Shown piece by piece: positions 47,561-58,450 of a DNA stretch of 64,000 bases. The notes under the pieces are model-generated. The model was not told where the DNA came from, ran no database searches, and saw only the letters and a program-made list of their open reading frames with translations. Position numbers and translations under genes: made by a program. Source of the stretch: Kosakonia quasisacchari (GTDB lineage Bacteria; Pseudomonadota; Gammaproteobacteria; Enterobacterales; Enterobacteriaceae). The stretch's first letter is position 1; each line of letters begins with the position of its first letter. The stretch covers positions 124,001 to 188,000 of the forward strand of contig NZ_SJOP01000005.1 of the NCBI RefSeq assembly GCF_004331415.1, written 5' to 3'.

Positions 47561-48475
47561 TTAAGGTGCCAGCGCCAGCACCTCGGCGACCCAATGACGA
47601 AAACCCTCTACATCGATTTCCAGCGCCACCTGCGCATTGGGTTGCCGTCCCAGTTTGCCTTCAATGTCCACCACCGTCGTCCCGGCGGTATATTGCCCCT
47701 GAGTCTCCACGGCGACAAAACAGGATTTCAGCGTAAACAGTTCCGGACGCGCCAGCCAGGCGATAGCGCAGAGGTCATGCATCCGCAGCCCGGTCGCCAT
47801 GCTGCCGCTGCGATAGTGGCTAAATAACGCATGCAACATTTTTCCGGTGTTATTGAGCGCAGGCAGCGCCGCAAGATATTCCGGTGTCAACGTCGCACGG
47901 TTGGTCACATCCAGACCGCACATCACGATCTCCAGCCCGCTGTTGAACACGCGCGCGGCGGCCTCGGGATCGATGGCGATATTAAATTCGGCATTGGGCG
48001 TAAAATTGCCGCGTCCGGCGGAGCCGCCCATCATCACCAGACGGCGAATGTTGAACTGGCACTCCGGGTAATGCGTTAGCAGCAGCGCAATGTTGGTTAA
48101 CGGGCCGATAGTGACCAGCGTTACCGGTTCCGGCGAGGCCAGCAGCACATCGCGGATGGCCTGAAAAGCCGGGATAGCCAACGGCTGGCGCTGATGCGCA
48201 ATAAAATCGTAGCCATCCATGCCGGATTCGCCATGTACGTCGGCGGCGCTGTACAACGGGCGCAACAGAGGGGTTGCAGCGCCCTGCGCCAGCGGGATAT
48301 CCACCTGCCAGAAATTCAGCAGTTGCAGGGCATTACGGGTGGTTTTTTCCAGCGAAACATTACCGGCAACAGTGGTGACAAGTTTGAGATCGCACTGCGG
48401 CGCGAACAGCGCGGCGGCAAGGGCAACGGCATCATCGATACCGGGATCGGTGTCGAGAATCATGGGTAAACGCAT
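47561..48475 (-). CDS. rihC: Non-specific ribonucleoside hydrolase RihC
   Basis: 304 residues from ATG 48475, the E. coli length. It cleaves N-glycosidic bonds of both purine and pyrimidine ribonucleosides. The calcium-binding N-terminal motif is [13 protein letters not shown] (residues 7-19). The family glycine-rich segment [14 protein letters not shown] (about residues 117-130) and the asparagine motif TPNAEFNIA follow. The start at 48475 gives the conserved MRLP; an ATG 8 codons upstream is less likely. It is downstream of the ispH terminator. Confidence 0.96.
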   Translation of the reverse strand: MRLPMILDTDPGIDDAVALAAALFAPQCDLKLVTTVAGNVSLEKTTRNALQLLNFWQVDIPLAQGAATPLLRPLYSAADVHGESGMDGYDFIAHQRQPLAIPAFQAIRDVLLASPEPVTLVTIGPLTNIALLLTHYPECQFNIRRLVMMGGSAGRGNFTPNAEFNIAIDPEAAARVFNSGLEIVMCGLDVTNRATLTPEYLAALPALNNTGKMLHALFSHYRSGSMATGLRMHDLCAIAWLARPELFTLKSCFVAVETQGQYTAGTTVVDIEGKLGRQPNAQVALEIDVEGFRHWVAEVLALAP

Positions 48476-48499
48476 AACGCCTCCACAAAAATTATCCAT

Positions 48500-48525
48500 A
48501 AAAAATGCCAGACTCAGTCTGGCAT
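48500..48525 (-). terminator. Terminator after ispH
   Basis: Minus strand TGCCAGAC, loop TGA, GTCTGGCA, then a T6 run. It ends the ribF-ileS-lspA-fkpB-ispH transcript 26 bases after the ispH stop and just before rihC. Confidence 0.9.
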
Positions 48526-48551
48526 CTTCGCATAAAGCTTAGTGGAAAACG

Positions 48552-49502
48552 TTATTCGACTTCGCGAACATCCACCCGCAGCTCTTTTGGCACTTCGAAG
48601 ACAATATTCTCTTCGCGCCCTTCCAGCGGAATCGCTTCGCCGCCGCCCAATTCCTGCAAGCGGACAATAACATTTTGCACCAGGATATCCGGCGCGGAAG
48701 CCCCGGCGGTAACGCCCACGCAGTTAATGCCTTTTACCCATGCTTCCTGAATATCAGAAGCATCATCGATGAGATACGCCGCCTTGCCCATCCGCTGCGC
48801 CAGTTCAGCAAGGCGGTTAGAGTTAGAGGAGTTTTTCGAACCAACCACCAGCACCACTTCCGCCCGCTCCGCCAGCGCACGTACGGCTTCCTGCCGGTTG
48901 GTGGTGGCGTAGCAAATATCGTCTTTGCGCGGGCCGACAATCTGTGGGAAACGCGCACGCAGCGCGTCAATCACATCTGACGTATCGTCCACGGAGAGCG
49001 TGGTTTGCGTCATAAACGACAGTTTACCCGCGTCTTTGATATCCAGTGTGCCAACATCTTCCGGCGATTCGACCAGGTACATACCCCCTTTCGGGTTGCT
49101 GTACTGGCCCATAGTACCTTCCACTTCCGGGTGTCCGGCATGGCCAATCAGAATAGCTTCTTCACCGCGGCGACTGGCGCGCGCCACTTCCATATGCACT
49201 TTGGTCACCAGCGGGCACGTGGCGTCAAAGACGGTCAAATCGCGGCTTTTCGCTTCGTTACGCACCGCCTGAGAGACGCCATGAGCGGAGAAAATCAGGA
49301 TCGCGCCATCCGGCACTTCGCTGATTTGCTCAATAAAGATTGCGCCACGTTCACGCAGGCTATCGACAACATAGCGGTTGTGCACTACTTCATGGCGCAC
49401 ATAAATCGGCGCGCCGTAGAGAGCCAGCGCGTTTTCAACAATGCTGATAGCGCGGTCAACGCCGGCGCAAAAACCGCGCGGGTTAGCCAACAGGATCTGC
49501 AT
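48552..49502 (-). CDS. ispH: HMBPP reductase IspH (LytB)
   Basis: 316 residues from ATG 49502, the E. coli length; the longer open frame reaches back into fkpB and is not used. It is the last enzyme of the methylerythritol phosphate pathway and yields IPP and DMAPP. The three iron-sulfur cysteines occur in [11 protein letters not shown] (Cys12), DATCPLVTK (about 96) and [11 protein letters not shown] (about 197). It starts inside fkpB with a 20-base overlap, so the two are translationally coupled. Confidence 0.98.
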   Translation of the reverse strand: MQILLANPRGFCAGVDRAISIVENALALYGAPIYVRHEVVHNRYVVDSLRERGAIFIEQISEVPDGAILIFSAHGVSQAVRNEAKSRDLTVFDATCPLVTKVHMEVARASRRGEEAILIGHAGHPEVEGTMGQYSNPKGGMYLVESPEDVGTLDIKDAGKLSFMTQTTLSVDDTSDVIDALRARFPQIVGPRKDDICYATTNRQEAVRALAERAEVVLVVGSKNSSNSNRLAELAQRMGKAAYLIDDASDIQEAWVKGINCVGVTAGASAPDILVQNVIVRLQELGGGEAIPLEGREENIVFEVPKELRVDVREVE

Positions 49503-49953
49503 TTGTTTCCTCCAGTGCCGGATCAACTTCCAGCACGTCGATATCAAAATGAACGGTTCTGCCCGCCAGCGGATGGTTAAAATCGACGGTAATCGAATCA
49601 CCGTTGACTTCACGGATCACGCCCGGCATTTCGCTGCCGTCCATTGCGGTAAAGAGCATAATCGCACCGACTTCCGGCTCCCCGGCATCCATAAATTCGC
49701 GACGCGAGAAGTACTGAATCAGATCCGGGCTCGGCGTGCCAAATGCGGCGTCTGGCTCCAGAGAAAAGACTTTTTTTTCCCCGGCTTTCAAGCCAAGCAG
49801 ATGTTGTTCCAGTCCTTCGGAGAGTGAACCGTCGCCAAGGCGAAACAGCGCCGGTTTGCCATTATTGCGGGTTGACTCGGCAAGAGAGCCATCTTCGAGC
49901 TTAAGCGTGAAGTGCACCAGCACCGCGCTATCGCTCTGTACGGATTTAGACAT
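49483..49953 (-). CDS. fkpB: FKBP-type prolyl isomerase FkpB (SlpA)
   Basis: 156 residues (149 in E. coli). It is a cytoplasmic peptidyl-prolyl isomerase and chaperone of the SlyD/SlpA group. The FKBP part is split by an insert-in-flap (IF) domain, the middle segment [17 protein letters not shown]...VGAIMLF. The C-terminal [15 protein letters not shown] is slightly longer than in E. coli. It precedes ispH, with which it overlaps, and lies 74 bases after lspA. Confidence 0.96.
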   Translation of the reverse strand: MSKSVQSDSAVLVHFTLKLEDGSLAESTRNNGKPALFRLGDGSLSEGLEQHLLGLKAGEKKVFSLEPDAAFGTPSPDLIQYFSRREFMDAGEPEVGAIMLFTAMDGSEMPGVIREVNGDSITVDFNHPLAGRTVHFDIDVLEVDPALEETNADPVG

Positions 49954-50027
49954 GCAGGTTGCTCTTTATGTTTTCGTGTTGTATTGCCCGGCAGTCATTA
50001 GCTTACCGGGCCTACAAAGCGGTTTGC

Positions 50028-50528
50028 TTATGCTTGCTTCTTCGCGGCCGTTGAGGGCAGGAAACCTTCCAGCACGATCAGCGCCGCGCCAATACAAATT
50101 GCAGTATCGGCAAGGTTAAAGGTAGCAAAATGCCAGTCGCCCATATAAAAATCGATCATATCGACGACAAAGCCATGCCACAGGCGATCAAAAAGATTAC
50201 CCAGCGCGCCGCCGATGATCAGCGCATAGGCGATATTGTTCAGTTTTTGCGAGGCCTTAGCGCGATACATCAGCACCGCCAGCACCACGCAGATACCAAT
50301 AGCGATACCTGCGAAGAACCAGCGCTGCCAGCCGCCGCTGTCCGCCAGAAAACTGAATGCCGCGCCATAGTTGCGCGCGTAGTGCAAATTAAGCGACGGG
50401 AACAGCGACACCGTATCCCCCAGAGCAAAATTCTGGAGGATCAGGTATTTGCTGCCCAGATCGATAATCAGCACGACGACTACCAGCCACAGCCAGCGCA
50501 GTCCTGTTGAAGAAATCGATTTACTCAT
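50028..50528 (-). CDS. lspA: Lipoprotein signal peptidase II
   Basis: 166 residues (164 in E. coli). It is an inner-membrane aspartyl protease that cleaves prolipoproteins after diacylglyceryl transfer and is the globomycin target. It has four transmembrane helices. The catalytic aspartates are in [11 protein letters not shown] (about residue 124) and [11 protein letters not shown] (about residue 143). It starts on the ileS stop codon (TGATG). Confidence 0.98.
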   Translation of the reverse strand: MSKSISSTGLRWLWLVVVVLIIDLGSKYLILQNFALGDTVSLFPSLNLHYARNYGAAFSFLADSGGWQRWFFAGIAIGICVVLAVLMYRAKASQKLNNIAYALIIGGALGNLFDRLWHGFVVDMIDFYMGDWHFATFNLADTAICIGAALIVLEGFLPSTAAKKQA

Positions 50529-53344
50529 CAGGCAAACTTACGTTTTTCGCCGTCACCGGCGACGTTGCTTACACAGCGTCCGCAAATATCTGCGTGTTCC
50601 GCCACCTGACCGACATCGGTGGTGTAATGCCAGCAGCGCGGGCATTTCTCACCTTCGGCTTTGCTCAATGCGACTTTCAGCCCTTTTAGCAGCTCGCTCT
50701 GCTGTGCATCCGCAGAAGCGCTGGCATAATCCGCAACTTCCGCGCCGGAGGTCAACAGGACAAATCGCAATTCCGTGCCCAGCGCTGTCAGCTTCGCTGC
50801 CAGTTCCGGCTCGGCAAACAGCGTCACCGCAGCTTCCAGCGAACCACCGACTTTCTTGTCGGCGCGCGCCTGCTCGATAACCTTGTTCACTTCACCACGC
50901 ACTTTCAGCAGCTCGTCCCAGAAGGCATCGTTCATCGCTTCGCTGTCTGCCAGGCCAAACAGACCTTCATACCACTCACCAGTGAACACATATTTCTCGC
51001 GGGAACCTGGCAGATAACCCCAGATTTCATCAGCGGTGAAAGACATGATCGGCGCCATCCAGCGCACCAGTGCTTCACAGATGTGATACAGCGCGGTCTG
51101 ACAGCTACGGCGCGCCACGCTGTCCGCTTTCGCGGTGTACTGGCGGTCTTTGATGATGTCGAGATAGAACGAACCCATTTCGATAGAGCAGAAGCGCATC
51201 AGACGCTGTACCACTTCATGGAAGTCATAGGATTCGTAGGCTTTTACGATGTCTTCCTGCGCCGCTTTCGCGCAGCCGACGGCCCAGCGATCCAGCACCA
51301 CCATCTCTTCCGGTTTCACCATATCTTTTACCGGATCGAAACCGTTCAGGTTCGCCAGCAGGAAGCGCGCGGTGTTACGGATACGGCGATAGCTGTCGGC
51401 AGCGCGTTTGAGGATCTCGTCGGAAACCGCCATCTCACCGGTATAGTCAGTCGATGCTACCCAAAGACGCAGAATATCCGCGCCGAGTTTGTTCATCACT
51501 TCCTGCGGTGAAACGGTATTGCCGATGGATTTGGACATTTTGCGTCCTTGGCCATCAACGGTGAAGCCGTGAGTTAACACCTGGCGGTACGGCGCCTTGC
51601 CTTTCATCGCCGTGGAGATCATCAGCGAGGACATAAACCAGCCGCGATGCTGATCCGAACCTTCCAGATACATATCTGCCGCATGACCAGCAAATTCCGG
51701 GCGCACGTCGACAACAGAGGCATGGGTTGAACCTGAGTCAAACCAGACGTCCAGCGTATCCGGCACTTTGACATAGTTGTCGGCATCGTCGCCCATGATG
51801 TCGCGCGGGTCGAGATCCCACCATGCCTGAATGCCATCGACTTCAACGCGTTTGGCAACGGCTTCAATCAGCTCCAGTGTGCGCGGGTGCAGCTCTTCGG
51901 TGTCTTTATGCACGAACAGCGACATCGGCACACCCCAGGTACGCTGACGGGAAATACACCAGTCCGGGCGGTTAGCAACCATCGATTCGATACGCGCCTG
52001 GCCCCAGTCCGGGATCCACTGCACGCCTTTGATCTCACTCAGCGACTGCGCGCGCAGACCTTTCTGATCCATGCTAACGAACCACTGCGGCGTCGCACGG
52101 AAGATGATCGGCGACTTATGACGCCAGCAGCACGGGTAGCTGTGCTGCATTTTTTCAACGTGCAGCAACGCACCTTTGTCTGTCAGCAACGTTACGATGA
52201 GGTCGTTCGCTTTAAAGACGTTAACGCCATCCAGCGTCGGATAAGTCCCCGGCAGATAGGTGCCATCCGGGCCAACCGGGTTGGCGATTTCCAAACCGTA
52301 TTTCAGGCTAATGGTGTAGTCATCCGGGCCGTGACCACCTGCGGTATGCACCGCGCCGGTACCGGCTTCCAGTGTGACGTGATCGCCGAGGATCGCCGGA
52401 ACGTCGAAGTCGAGGAACGGATGCTTAAAGCGCGTCAGTTCCAGCTCGGAACCTTTTACCGTGCCCAGCACCGTGTAATCAGTAACGCCGATGCGTTTCA
52501 TCACGCTATCGACCAGGTCTTTCGCCAGGATCAGCGCCTGACCGTCAATCTGCACCAGCGCATAGTCAAACTCTGGTGAGAGAGAAATTGCGCGGTTCGC
52601 AGGCAGCGTCCAGGGAGTGGTGGTCCAGATAACCAGCGAGATTGGGCCATTAACGGTAGAGGTACCAAATTTCGTTTTCACTGCGTCTTCATCGACAGCG
52701 TGGAACGCAACATCAATAGACGGAGAAGTTTTGTCGTAGTACTCCACTTCCGCTTCCGCCAGTGCGGAACGGCAGTCGACGCACCAATGCACCGGTTTGG
52801 CGCCTTTCAGCAGGTGACCATTGCCGATGATTTTACCGAGCGCGCGAATGATATTGGCTTCGGTTTTGAAATCCATGGTCAGGTAAGGATGGGACCAGTC
52901 GCCCAATACGCCAAGACGGATAAAGTCTTTACGCTGGCCATCAACCTGCGTGGCGGCGTATTCGCGGCATTTGGCGCGGAATTCGGCGGCGGTAAACTTT
53001 TCACCCGGCTTGCCATATTCCTGCTCTACTTTCAGCTCGATCGGCAGACCGTGGCAATCCCACCCCGGAACATAAGGCGAGTCAAAACCTGCGAGCCCTT
53101 TGGACTTCACAATAATGTCTTTGAGAATTTTGTTAACCGAGTGACCAATATGAATGCTGCCATTCGCATATGGAGGGCCATCATGCAGAATGAAGGTTTT
53201 TTTGCCTTTTTTCGCCGCACGGATGATGCCGTACAGATCATCATCAGTCCAACGCGCCAGCATCCCCGGTTCGCGCTTAGCGAGATCGCCGCGCATCGGG
53301 AACCCTGTTTCCGGCAAATTCAGGGTAGATTTATAGTCACTCAT
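50528..53344 (-). CDS. ileS: Isoleucyl-tRNA synthetase
   Basis: 938 residues from ATG 53344, the E. coli length; the open frame 13 codons upstream is not used. It is a class I synthetase. The HIGH motif is [12 protein letters not shown] (about residues 58-69). The CP1 editing domain, with GHGPDDY, removes valine, and the KMSKS loop is GRKMSKSIG (about residue 602). The C-terminal zinc site is CPRCWHY and CGRC (residues 901-925). It follows ribF with a 45-base gap and overlaps lspA by one base. Confidence 0.98.
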   Translation of the reverse strand: MSDYKSTLNLPETGFPMRGDLAKREPGMLARWTDDDLYGIIRAAKKGKKTFILHDGPPYANGSIHIGHSVNKILKDIIVKSKGLAGFDSPYVPGWDCHGLPIELKVEQEYGKPGEKFTAAEFRAKCREYAATQVDGQRKDFIRLGVLGDWSHPYLTMDFKTEANIIRALGKIIGNGHLLKGAKPVHWCVDCRSALAEAEVEYYDKTSPSIDVAFHAVDEDAVKTKFGTSTVNGPISLVIWTTTPWTLPANRAISLSPEFDYALVQIDGQALILAKDLVDSVMKRIGVTDYTVLGTVKGSELELTRFKHPFLDFDVPAILGDHVTLEAGTGAVHTAGGHGPDDYTISLKYGLEIANPVGPDGTYLPGTYPTLDGVNVFKANDLIVTLLTDKGALLHVEKMQHSYPCCWRHKSPIIFRATPQWFVSMDQKGLRAQSLSEIKGVQWIPDWGQARIESMVANRPDWCISRQRTWGVPMSLFVHKDTEELHPRTLELIEAVAKRVEVDGIQAWWDLDPRDIMGDDADNYVKVPDTLDVWFDSGSTHASVVDVRPEFAGHAADMYLEGSDQHRGWFMSSLMISTAMKGKAPYRQVLTHGFTVDGQGRKMSKSIGNTVSPQEVMNKLGADILRLWVASTDYTGEMAVSDEILKRAADSYRRIRNTARFLLANLNGFDPVKDMVKPEEMVVLDRWAVGCAKAAQEDIVKAYESYDFHEVVQRLMRFCSIEMGSFYLDIIKDRQYTAKADSVARRSCQTALYHICEALVRWMAPIMSFTADEIWGYLPGSREKYVFTGEWYEGLFGLADSEAMNDAFWDELLKVRGEVNKVIEQARADKKVGGSLEAAVTLFAEPELAAKLTALGTELRFVLLTSGAEVADYASASADAQQSELLKGLKVALSKAEGEKCPRCWHYTTDVGQVAEHADICGRCVSNVAGDGEKRKFA

Positions 53345-53389
53345 CAGATTCTCGGTTCCGTATTTCGGTTTGATTAATACCACCAGGCC

Positions 53390-54331
53390 TTAAGAAGCCG
53401 GTTTAGATAGCCCAAAAAAGTCGCGGGCCGCTACCTCATCTCGGGCGATTTGCGCTTTCAGCTCGTCAAGCGAGGCAAATCGCTGCTCGTTGCGTAATTT
53501 TTTACGCAGTACAACATCTATATGGCGCCCGTAGAGGTCCATTACAACATCCAGCAAATGCACCTCCAACTGCTGGCGCACACCGGCGACTGTTGGGCGA
53601 GTGCCAATATTGGCAACGCCGGGAAGGACAGCATCGCCCAGTCCAGCCACTTCGACCGCATACACCCCTTTGACCGGGGATACCTGACGGCGCAGCGGTA
53701 AGTTCGCCGTCGGGAAACCAATGGTGCGCCCCAGTTCATCGCCGTGCACAACGCGCCCGGAAATCGTAAATGGGTGGCCCAGTAAATTGGCAGCCAGTTC
53801 CAGATTATCTTCCGCCAGCGCCTGTCGCACGGCCGTGCTACTCACGCGCACGCCACCTTGACAGAAGGTTTGTGTGCTGGTGACGCTGAAACCGTACTTT
53901 TCACCGGCCTTCTGTAATAACAAGAAATCCCCCTGGCGACCAGCGCCAAAACGGAAATCGTCACCGACTGCGAGGAATTTCACACCAAGGCGTTCAACCA
54001 GCAAATCGCTGACAAACGTTTGTGCGGTGAGCGCCGCAAAACGGCGATCGAAACGTACGCAAAGCACGTAGTCCACGCCACAATCGGCCAGCAAGCGCAG
54101 CTTTTCACGCAGGCGGGTCAGCCGCGCAGGGGCTTTTTCCCCGGCGAACAATTCCAGCGGCTGCGGCTCAAAAATCATCACGACCACCGGCAGGCCACGA
54201 GCACGCCCTTCGGCACCAAGCCCTTGTAATAGCGCCTGATGGCCTCGATGCACACCATCGAAATTACCAATAGTCAGCACACACCCATGCGGTGCCTGGC
54301 TGAGATTATGTATGCCGCGTATCAGCTTCAT
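53390..54331 (-). CDS. ribF: Bifunctional riboflavin kinase/FAD synthetase
   Basis: 313 residues. The N-terminal nucleotidyltransferase (FAD synthetase) has GNFDGVHRGHQALL (residues 22-35). The C-terminal riboflavin kinase domain has GRVVHGDELGRTIGFPTAN (about residues 192-210) with the Thr/Asn metal site. It makes FMN and FAD. It is the first gene of ribF-ileS-lspA-fkpB-ispH and diverges from rpsT. Confidence 0.98.
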   Translation of the reverse strand: MKLIRGIHNLSQAPHGCVLTIGNFDGVHRGHQALLQGLGAEGRARGLPVVVMIFEPQPLELFAGEKAPARLTRLREKLRLLADCGVDYVLCVRFDRRFAALTAQTFVSDLLVERLGVKFLAVGDDFRFGAGRQGDFLLLQKAGEKYGFSVTSTQTFCQGGVRVSSTAVRQALAEDNLELAANLLGHPFTISGRVVHGDELGRTIGFPTANLPLRRQVSPVKGVYAVEVAGLGDAVLPGVANIGTRPTVAGVRQQLEVHLLDVVMDLYGRHIDVVLRKKLRNEQRFASLDELKAQIARDEVAARDFFGLSKPAS

Positions 54332-54515
54332 GTCTGGCTCAAAACAGTGAAAATCGTCGGATTATACCTTGTACAGCGGGCGACGTTAACCGACGATTGC
54401 CTTAACAACGCAGAAAGGGGAAGGATTTCATCGGGCTGTCTACCTGTGCCATGAAAATCTGCCTTCGATAACGATTTTTCTGGCGGAAAAGCTGTATTCG
54501 CGACACGCAAGCTGT
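54332..54515. other. ribF-rpsT divergent spacer, no gene
   Basis: The 326-base gap between ribF and rpsT has no convincing gene; the small E. coli ORF yaaY is not recognisable here. It should hold the ribF promoter on the minus strand, which I cannot place, and the rpsT promoters listed separately. Confidence 0.5.
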
Positions 54516-54521
54516 TAGAAT
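54516..54521 (+). promoter_or_regulatory. rpsT P1 -10 element
   Basis: TAGAAT followed by the GC-rich discriminator CCTGCGCC, typical of stringently controlled ribosomal promoters. It corresponds to E. coli rpsT P1; no good -35 is visible. Confidence 0.6.
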
Positions 54522-54581
54522 CCTGCGCCATCAATACGTAACGAGCGTTGTATCTTAACGGCGCTTATTTGCACAAATCCA

Positions 54582-54610
54582 TTGACAAAAGAAGGCGAAA
54601 AGGGCATATT
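54582..54610 (+). promoter_or_regulatory. rpsT promoter P2
   Basis: Perfect -35 TTGACA (54582-54587), 17-nt spacer, -10 CATATT (54605-54610), then a GC-rich CCCCGGCC discriminator. About 90 bases downstream of P1, as in E. coli. Confidence 0.85.
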
Positions 54611-54636
54611 CCCCGGCCTTTGAATTGTCCATATAG

Positions 54637-54921
<285 letters not shown>

Positions 54922-54943
54922 TCGCTACTTTGTTGGCTTTGTG

Positions 54944-54972
54944 AAAAAACCCGCTTCGGCGGGTTTTTTTAT
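54944..54972. terminator. Bidirectional terminator of rpsT and nhaR
   Basis: AAAAAACCCGC, TTCG tetraloop, GCGGGTTTTTTT. Both arms carry A/T runs, so it serves rpsT (plus) and nhaR (minus). The nhaR stop codon lies inside its T tract. Confidence 0.92.
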
Positions 54973-55868
54973 TTCTGCGCTGGCGTGAAAAGCGTGGCGT
55001 AATCCCGATTGCAGATACGCTGTACCGCAGGATGCTGGATCATCCGTTCTGCGAAAATGGCGTGATACTCTTCCATCACGTTTTCCACCCGGCCGATTTC
55101 TACCATGCGATCGTCAGCGTAGAAATCATCGGCATATAATGTCGGTGCAACGAAAATGGCATTATGCGCCGCACCAAAGGCTTTCATTAGCGCCGCATCA
55201 TCAAACTCGCCCAATATTTCCACCTGCAATCCCTGCGCGTTAAACCAGTTCAGCAACTTGCGTCCGAGCATCGAACGGCGGCCAGGTATTAACAGGCGTC
55301 GTTCTTCCAGGCAAGCCGGAAAAGTTTTTTTGAAGGATAAGTCGCCGCACCAGAAACTGACGCTACATTCGCCAATTTTTACCGAAAACAGCCCTTCCTG
55401 TTGCGTGGAGTCGATAGGGCAATCGGAGATAATCATATCAAGTTGATGCTGGCTCAACTGTTCCAGCAGCAGTTCGTGCGTGGATTCAAAGCAACGTAAA
55501 TGAATCGGTTCCCCTTCCTGCACAACAGCATCAAGAATACCGCTTACCAGCCTTTTCGAGAGCGCATCAGCGACGCCAACATCAAACAGCAAGTTTGACT
55601 CTTTGCGATAGTTGATGATGTCGAGCATCTCCTGGCTGAGAGTGAACATCTTGTCAGCATAACGGAAAACCAGCGCTCCCAGTTCGGTGGGTTCCAGCCC
55701 TCTTCCTCTACGTTTGAAAAGCTTGCCCTGTAAGCGATCTTCGAGCGCTTTGATCTGCCCGGTGATGGTTTGTGGCGTCAGAAAGAGCGCCTCCGCCGCG
55801 CCAACGACGGAGCCTTCCCGATAGACATGCCAGAAGTAATAGAGATGATTGTAATTTATATACGACAT
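54969..55868 (-). CDS. nhaR: LysR-family activator NhaR
   Basis: 299 residues (301 in E. coli). It activates nhaA in response to Na+ and also affects osmC and pgaABCD in E. coli. The N-terminal HTH is [39 protein letters not shown] (residues 5-43). The effector domain is highly conserved. It lies just downstream of nhaA in the same orientation (21-base gap), so it is an nhaAR operon. Confidence 0.96.
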   Translation of the reverse strand: MSYINYNHLYYFWHVYREGSVVGAAEALFLTPQTITGQIKALEDRLQGKLFKRRGRGLEPTELGALVFRYADKMFTLSQEMLDIINYRKESNLLFDVGVADALSKRLVSGILDAVVQEGEPIHLRCFESTHELLLEQLSQHQLDMIISDCPIDSTQQEGLFSVKIGECSVSFWCGDLSFKKTFPACLEERRLLIPGRRSMLGRKLLNWFNAQGLQVEILGEFDDAALMKAFGAAHNAIFVAPTLYADDFYADDRMVEIGRVENVMEEYHAIFAERMIQHPAVQRICNRDYATLFTPAQK

Positions 55869-55889
55869 CGTCCTTTGTCCTACTCACCG

Positions 55890-57053
55890 TCAGGCACGGA
55901 TAATACGCGTACGCAGCAGGCAGTAACCTGTTACCGCCGAGATAATAGAGCCCGTCAGGATCCCAAGCTTACTCCAGGCAACCATCTCCGCATGCGCGTC
56001 ACCAAAGGCCAATGAGGAGATAAATATCGACATGGTAAAGCCAATACCACACAGCACGCCGACGGCCATAATTTGTTTGAACACCGCACCTTGTGGCAAC
56101 CTCGCCAGTTTTAAGCGCAATGCCAGCCAACAAAACAGCGAGATCCCCAGCGGCTTGCCAATAACAAGACCTGCGATAATACCCAATGGCAGCACATCTC
56201 CCAGCCCGGACAGGGACATTCCATGTAATGAGACGCCCGCATTAGCAAACGCGAACAACGGCAGGATCAGCCAGCCAACCCACGGGTTAATAGCATCTAC
56301 CAGTTGATGGAGCGGCGAGACGCCCTTTTCTTCACGCAGTGGAACAAAGAAACCGACAACGACACCTGCAAGCGTCGCATGTACACCGGATTTCAGTACC
56401 GCTGTCCACAAGACAACGCCGACCAACATATAAAGACCAATACGGCGGACATTGAGGGCATTCATCAATGCCAGCACCACAATGGAGGCAGCCGCGACAC
56501 CCAACGCCAGGGTGGAAAGGTCGCTGGTATAGAACAGTGCGATGATGATAATCGCGCCAAGGTCATCAATGATCGCCAGCGCCATCAAAAACACTTTTAA
56601 CACGGGCGGAACGCGGTTGCCCAACAGCGCCAGCACTCCGAGAGCGAAAGCGATATCGGTAGCTGTGGGAATGGCCCAACCATGGCTTGCCAGCGGATTG
56701 TGGTAATTAAACAGCAGGAAGATCAGCGCCGGTGCCACCATGCCGCCAAGCGCTGCGATAACCGGGAACACAGCCTGCTGACGGCTGGCGAGCGTGCCCT
56801 GAACCAGTTCATATTTCACTTCCAGACCGACCATCAGGAAAAAGATTGCCATCAATGCATCGTTGATCCACAGCAGCATATCTTTTTTGATCTCCAGCGA
56901 GCCGACTTTCAGCTCAACAGGCGTTTGCAGAAAAGAGCTATATAAATCCTGAGTAGCACCGAGGTTGGCGCATAGCATCGCCAGTGCCGCCGCAATGATC
57001 AGCACAATGCCGCCCGAGGCATCGCTGCTAAAGAAGCGTTGCAATAATTTCAT
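55890..57053 (-). CDS. nhaA: Na+/H+ antiporter NhaA
   Basis: 387 residues (388 in E. coli), a 12-helix inner-membrane antiporter that exchanges one Na+ or Li+ for two H+. The paired transport aspartates are in [24 protein letters not shown] (about residues 163-164). The pH-sensing His/Glu region and the helix IV/XI assembly are conserved in sequence. NhaR, encoded downstream, activates it; the 166-base gap to dnaJ carries its promoter. Confidence 0.97.
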   Translation of the reverse strand: MKLLQRFFSSDASGGIVLIIAAALAMLCANLGATQDLYSSFLQTPVELKVGSLEIKKDMLLWINDALMAIFFLMVGLEVKYELVQGTLASRQQAVFPVIAALGGMVAPALIFLLFNYHNPLASHGWAIPTATDIAFALGVLALLGNRVPPVLKVFLMALAIIDDLGAIIIIALFYTSDLSTLALGVAAASIVVLALMNALNVRRIGLYMLVGVVLWTAVLKSGVHATLAGVVVGFFVPLREEKGVSPLHQLVDAINPWVGWLILPLFAFANAGVSLHGMSLSGLGDVLPLGIIAGLVIGKPLGISLFCWLALRLKLARLPQGAVFKQIMAVGVLCGIGFTMSIFISSLAFGDAHAEMVAWSKLGILTGSIISAVTGYCLLRTRIIRA

Positions 57054-57169
57054 CTTGTTCTCCGATCCCTGTAACGTCGTGGCGGCTATCTTACTCCGCT
57101 CTAATCCTCGACAAAATCAGATTATTATTGCGTATAAACTCTCTTTTTCCGAGCAATTGAAAAGCTGAT

Positions 57170-57196
57170 AAAAAAAGCCCGGCAGAAGCCGGGCCT
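57170..57196 (-). terminator. Terminator of dnaKJ
   Basis: Minus strand GCCCGGC, TTCT loop, GCCGGGC, then seven T residues. It lies about 25 bases after the dnaJ stop. Confidence 0.93.
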
Positions 57197-57219
57197 GATA
57201 ACGTGCTAATGAAGAAGGA

Positions 57220-58365
57220 TTAGCGGGTTAAATCGTCAAAGAATTTCTTCACGCCGTCGAAGAAGCTTTTGGAACGCGGGCTGTTATGTTCACCTGTCGG
57301 GCCGCCAAAACTATCCTGCAGATCTTTCAGCAACTGTTTCTGCTTGTCGTTCAGTCCGACCGGAGTTTCGACCACCACGCGACACAGCAAGTCACCTTGC
57401 GCACCGCCGCGCACGGATTTCACACCTTTGCCGCGCATACGGAACAGTTTACCTGTCTGGGTTTCGTTCGGCACTTTCAGCTTCACGCGCCCGTCCAGCG
57501 TCGGTACTTCGATTTCACCGCCCAGCGCCGCCATGGCAAAGTTGATCGGCACTTCGCAGTACAGGTTGTTGCCTTCACGTTCAAAGATCGGGTGCTGTTT
57601 CACCTGCACCTGAACATACAGATCGCCTGCCGGTGCACCGTGCTCACCCGCTTCACCTTCACCGCTCAAACGGATACGATCGCCGGTGTCCACGCCTGCC
57701 GGGATTTTAACAGACAGGGTTTTGGATTTTTCGACGCGGCCATGACCGTGACATTTGTTGCACGGATCTTTAATCAGCGTACCCCGGCCCTGACAGTGCG
57801 GACAGGTCTGCTGCACGGCAAAAAAGCCCTGGCGCATCTGCACCTGGCCTGAACCGTGACAGGTCGGACAGGTCTGCGGCTGCGTACCCGCTTTCGCGCC
57901 GCTGCCGTGGCACACGTCGCACTCTTCAAGCGTAGGAATACGGATCTCTTTCGTGACGCCGCGAACCGCTTCTTCCAACGTCAAATCCATGTTGTAGCGC
58001 AAATCCGCGCCGCGCGCCGCGCGCTGACGACCACGGCCACCACCGAAGATATCGCCAAACACGTCGCCGAAAATATCGCTGAAGTCCGCACCGCCGCCAA
58101 AACCACCGCCGCCGAACCCACCACCGCCCATGCCGCCTTGTTCAAACGCCGCATGGCCATATTGATCGTAAGCCGCACGTTTTTGGGCGTCGGTCAGGAC
58201 TTCGTAGGCTTCTTTAATCTCTTTAAATTTGGCTTCGGCCTCTTTATCGCCCTGGTTGCGGTCCGGGTGATATTTCATGGCCAGGCGTTTATACGCCTTT
58301 TTGATTTCACGCTCTTCCGCTGTTTTCGGAACGCCTAAAATCTCGTAATAGTCTTGCTTCGCCAT
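57220..58365 (-). CDS. dnaJ: Co-chaperone DnaJ (Hsp40)
   Basis: 381 residues (376 in E. coli). The N-terminal J domain has the HPD motif KYHPDRN (about residues 33-35). A Gly/Phe-rich region follows ([19 protein letters not shown], residues 77-95), slightly longer than in E. coli. The zinc domain has four CxxCxGxG repeats ([32 protein letters not shown], about residues 149-210). It delivers unfolded substrates to DnaK and stimulates its ATPase. It is downstream of dnaK in the same operon. Confidence 0.98.
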   Translation of the reverse strand: MAKQDYYEILGVPKTAEEREIKKAYKRLAMKYHPDRNQGDKEAEAKFKEIKEAYEVLTDAQKRAAYDQYGHAAFEQGGMGGGGFGGGGFGGGADFSDIFGDVFGDIFGGGRGRQRAARGADLRYNMDLTLEEAVRGVTKEIRIPTLEECDVCHGSGAKAGTQPQTCPTCHGSGQVQMRQGFFAVQQTCPHCQGRGTLIKDPCNKCHGHGRVEKSKTLSVKIPAGVDTGDRIRLSGEGEAGEHGAPAGDLYVQVQVKQHPIFEREGNNLYCEVPINFAMAALGGEIEVPTLDGRVKLKVPNETQTGKLFRMRGKGVKSVRGGAQGDLLCRVVVETPVGLNDKQKQLLKDLQDSFGGPTGEHNSPRSKSFFDGVKKFFDDLTR

Positions 58366-58390
58366 CGGTTTATCTGCCCCTTAACATACG

Positions 58391-58425
58391 AGCACGGGCG
58401 TGGAGAAAACCCCGACGCCCGTGCT
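58391..58425 (-). other. dnaK-dnaJ intercistronic hairpin
   Basis: AGCACGGGCGT and ACGCCCGTGCT form a perfect 11-bp stem around a 13-base loop in the 85-base gap between dnaK and dnaJ. No T run follows, so it is not a simple terminator. It may be a processing or stability element, or part of a small RNA like E. coli tpke11, which lies in the same gap. Confidence 0.7.
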
Positions 58426-58450
58426 GGTTATCTACCCTGCATCAGGGCGA

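Noticed and set aside
54239..54454. Possible yaaY equivalent between ribF and rpsT
   Set aside because: The open frame overlaps ribF in antisense and does not resemble the E. coli YaaY sequence I remember.
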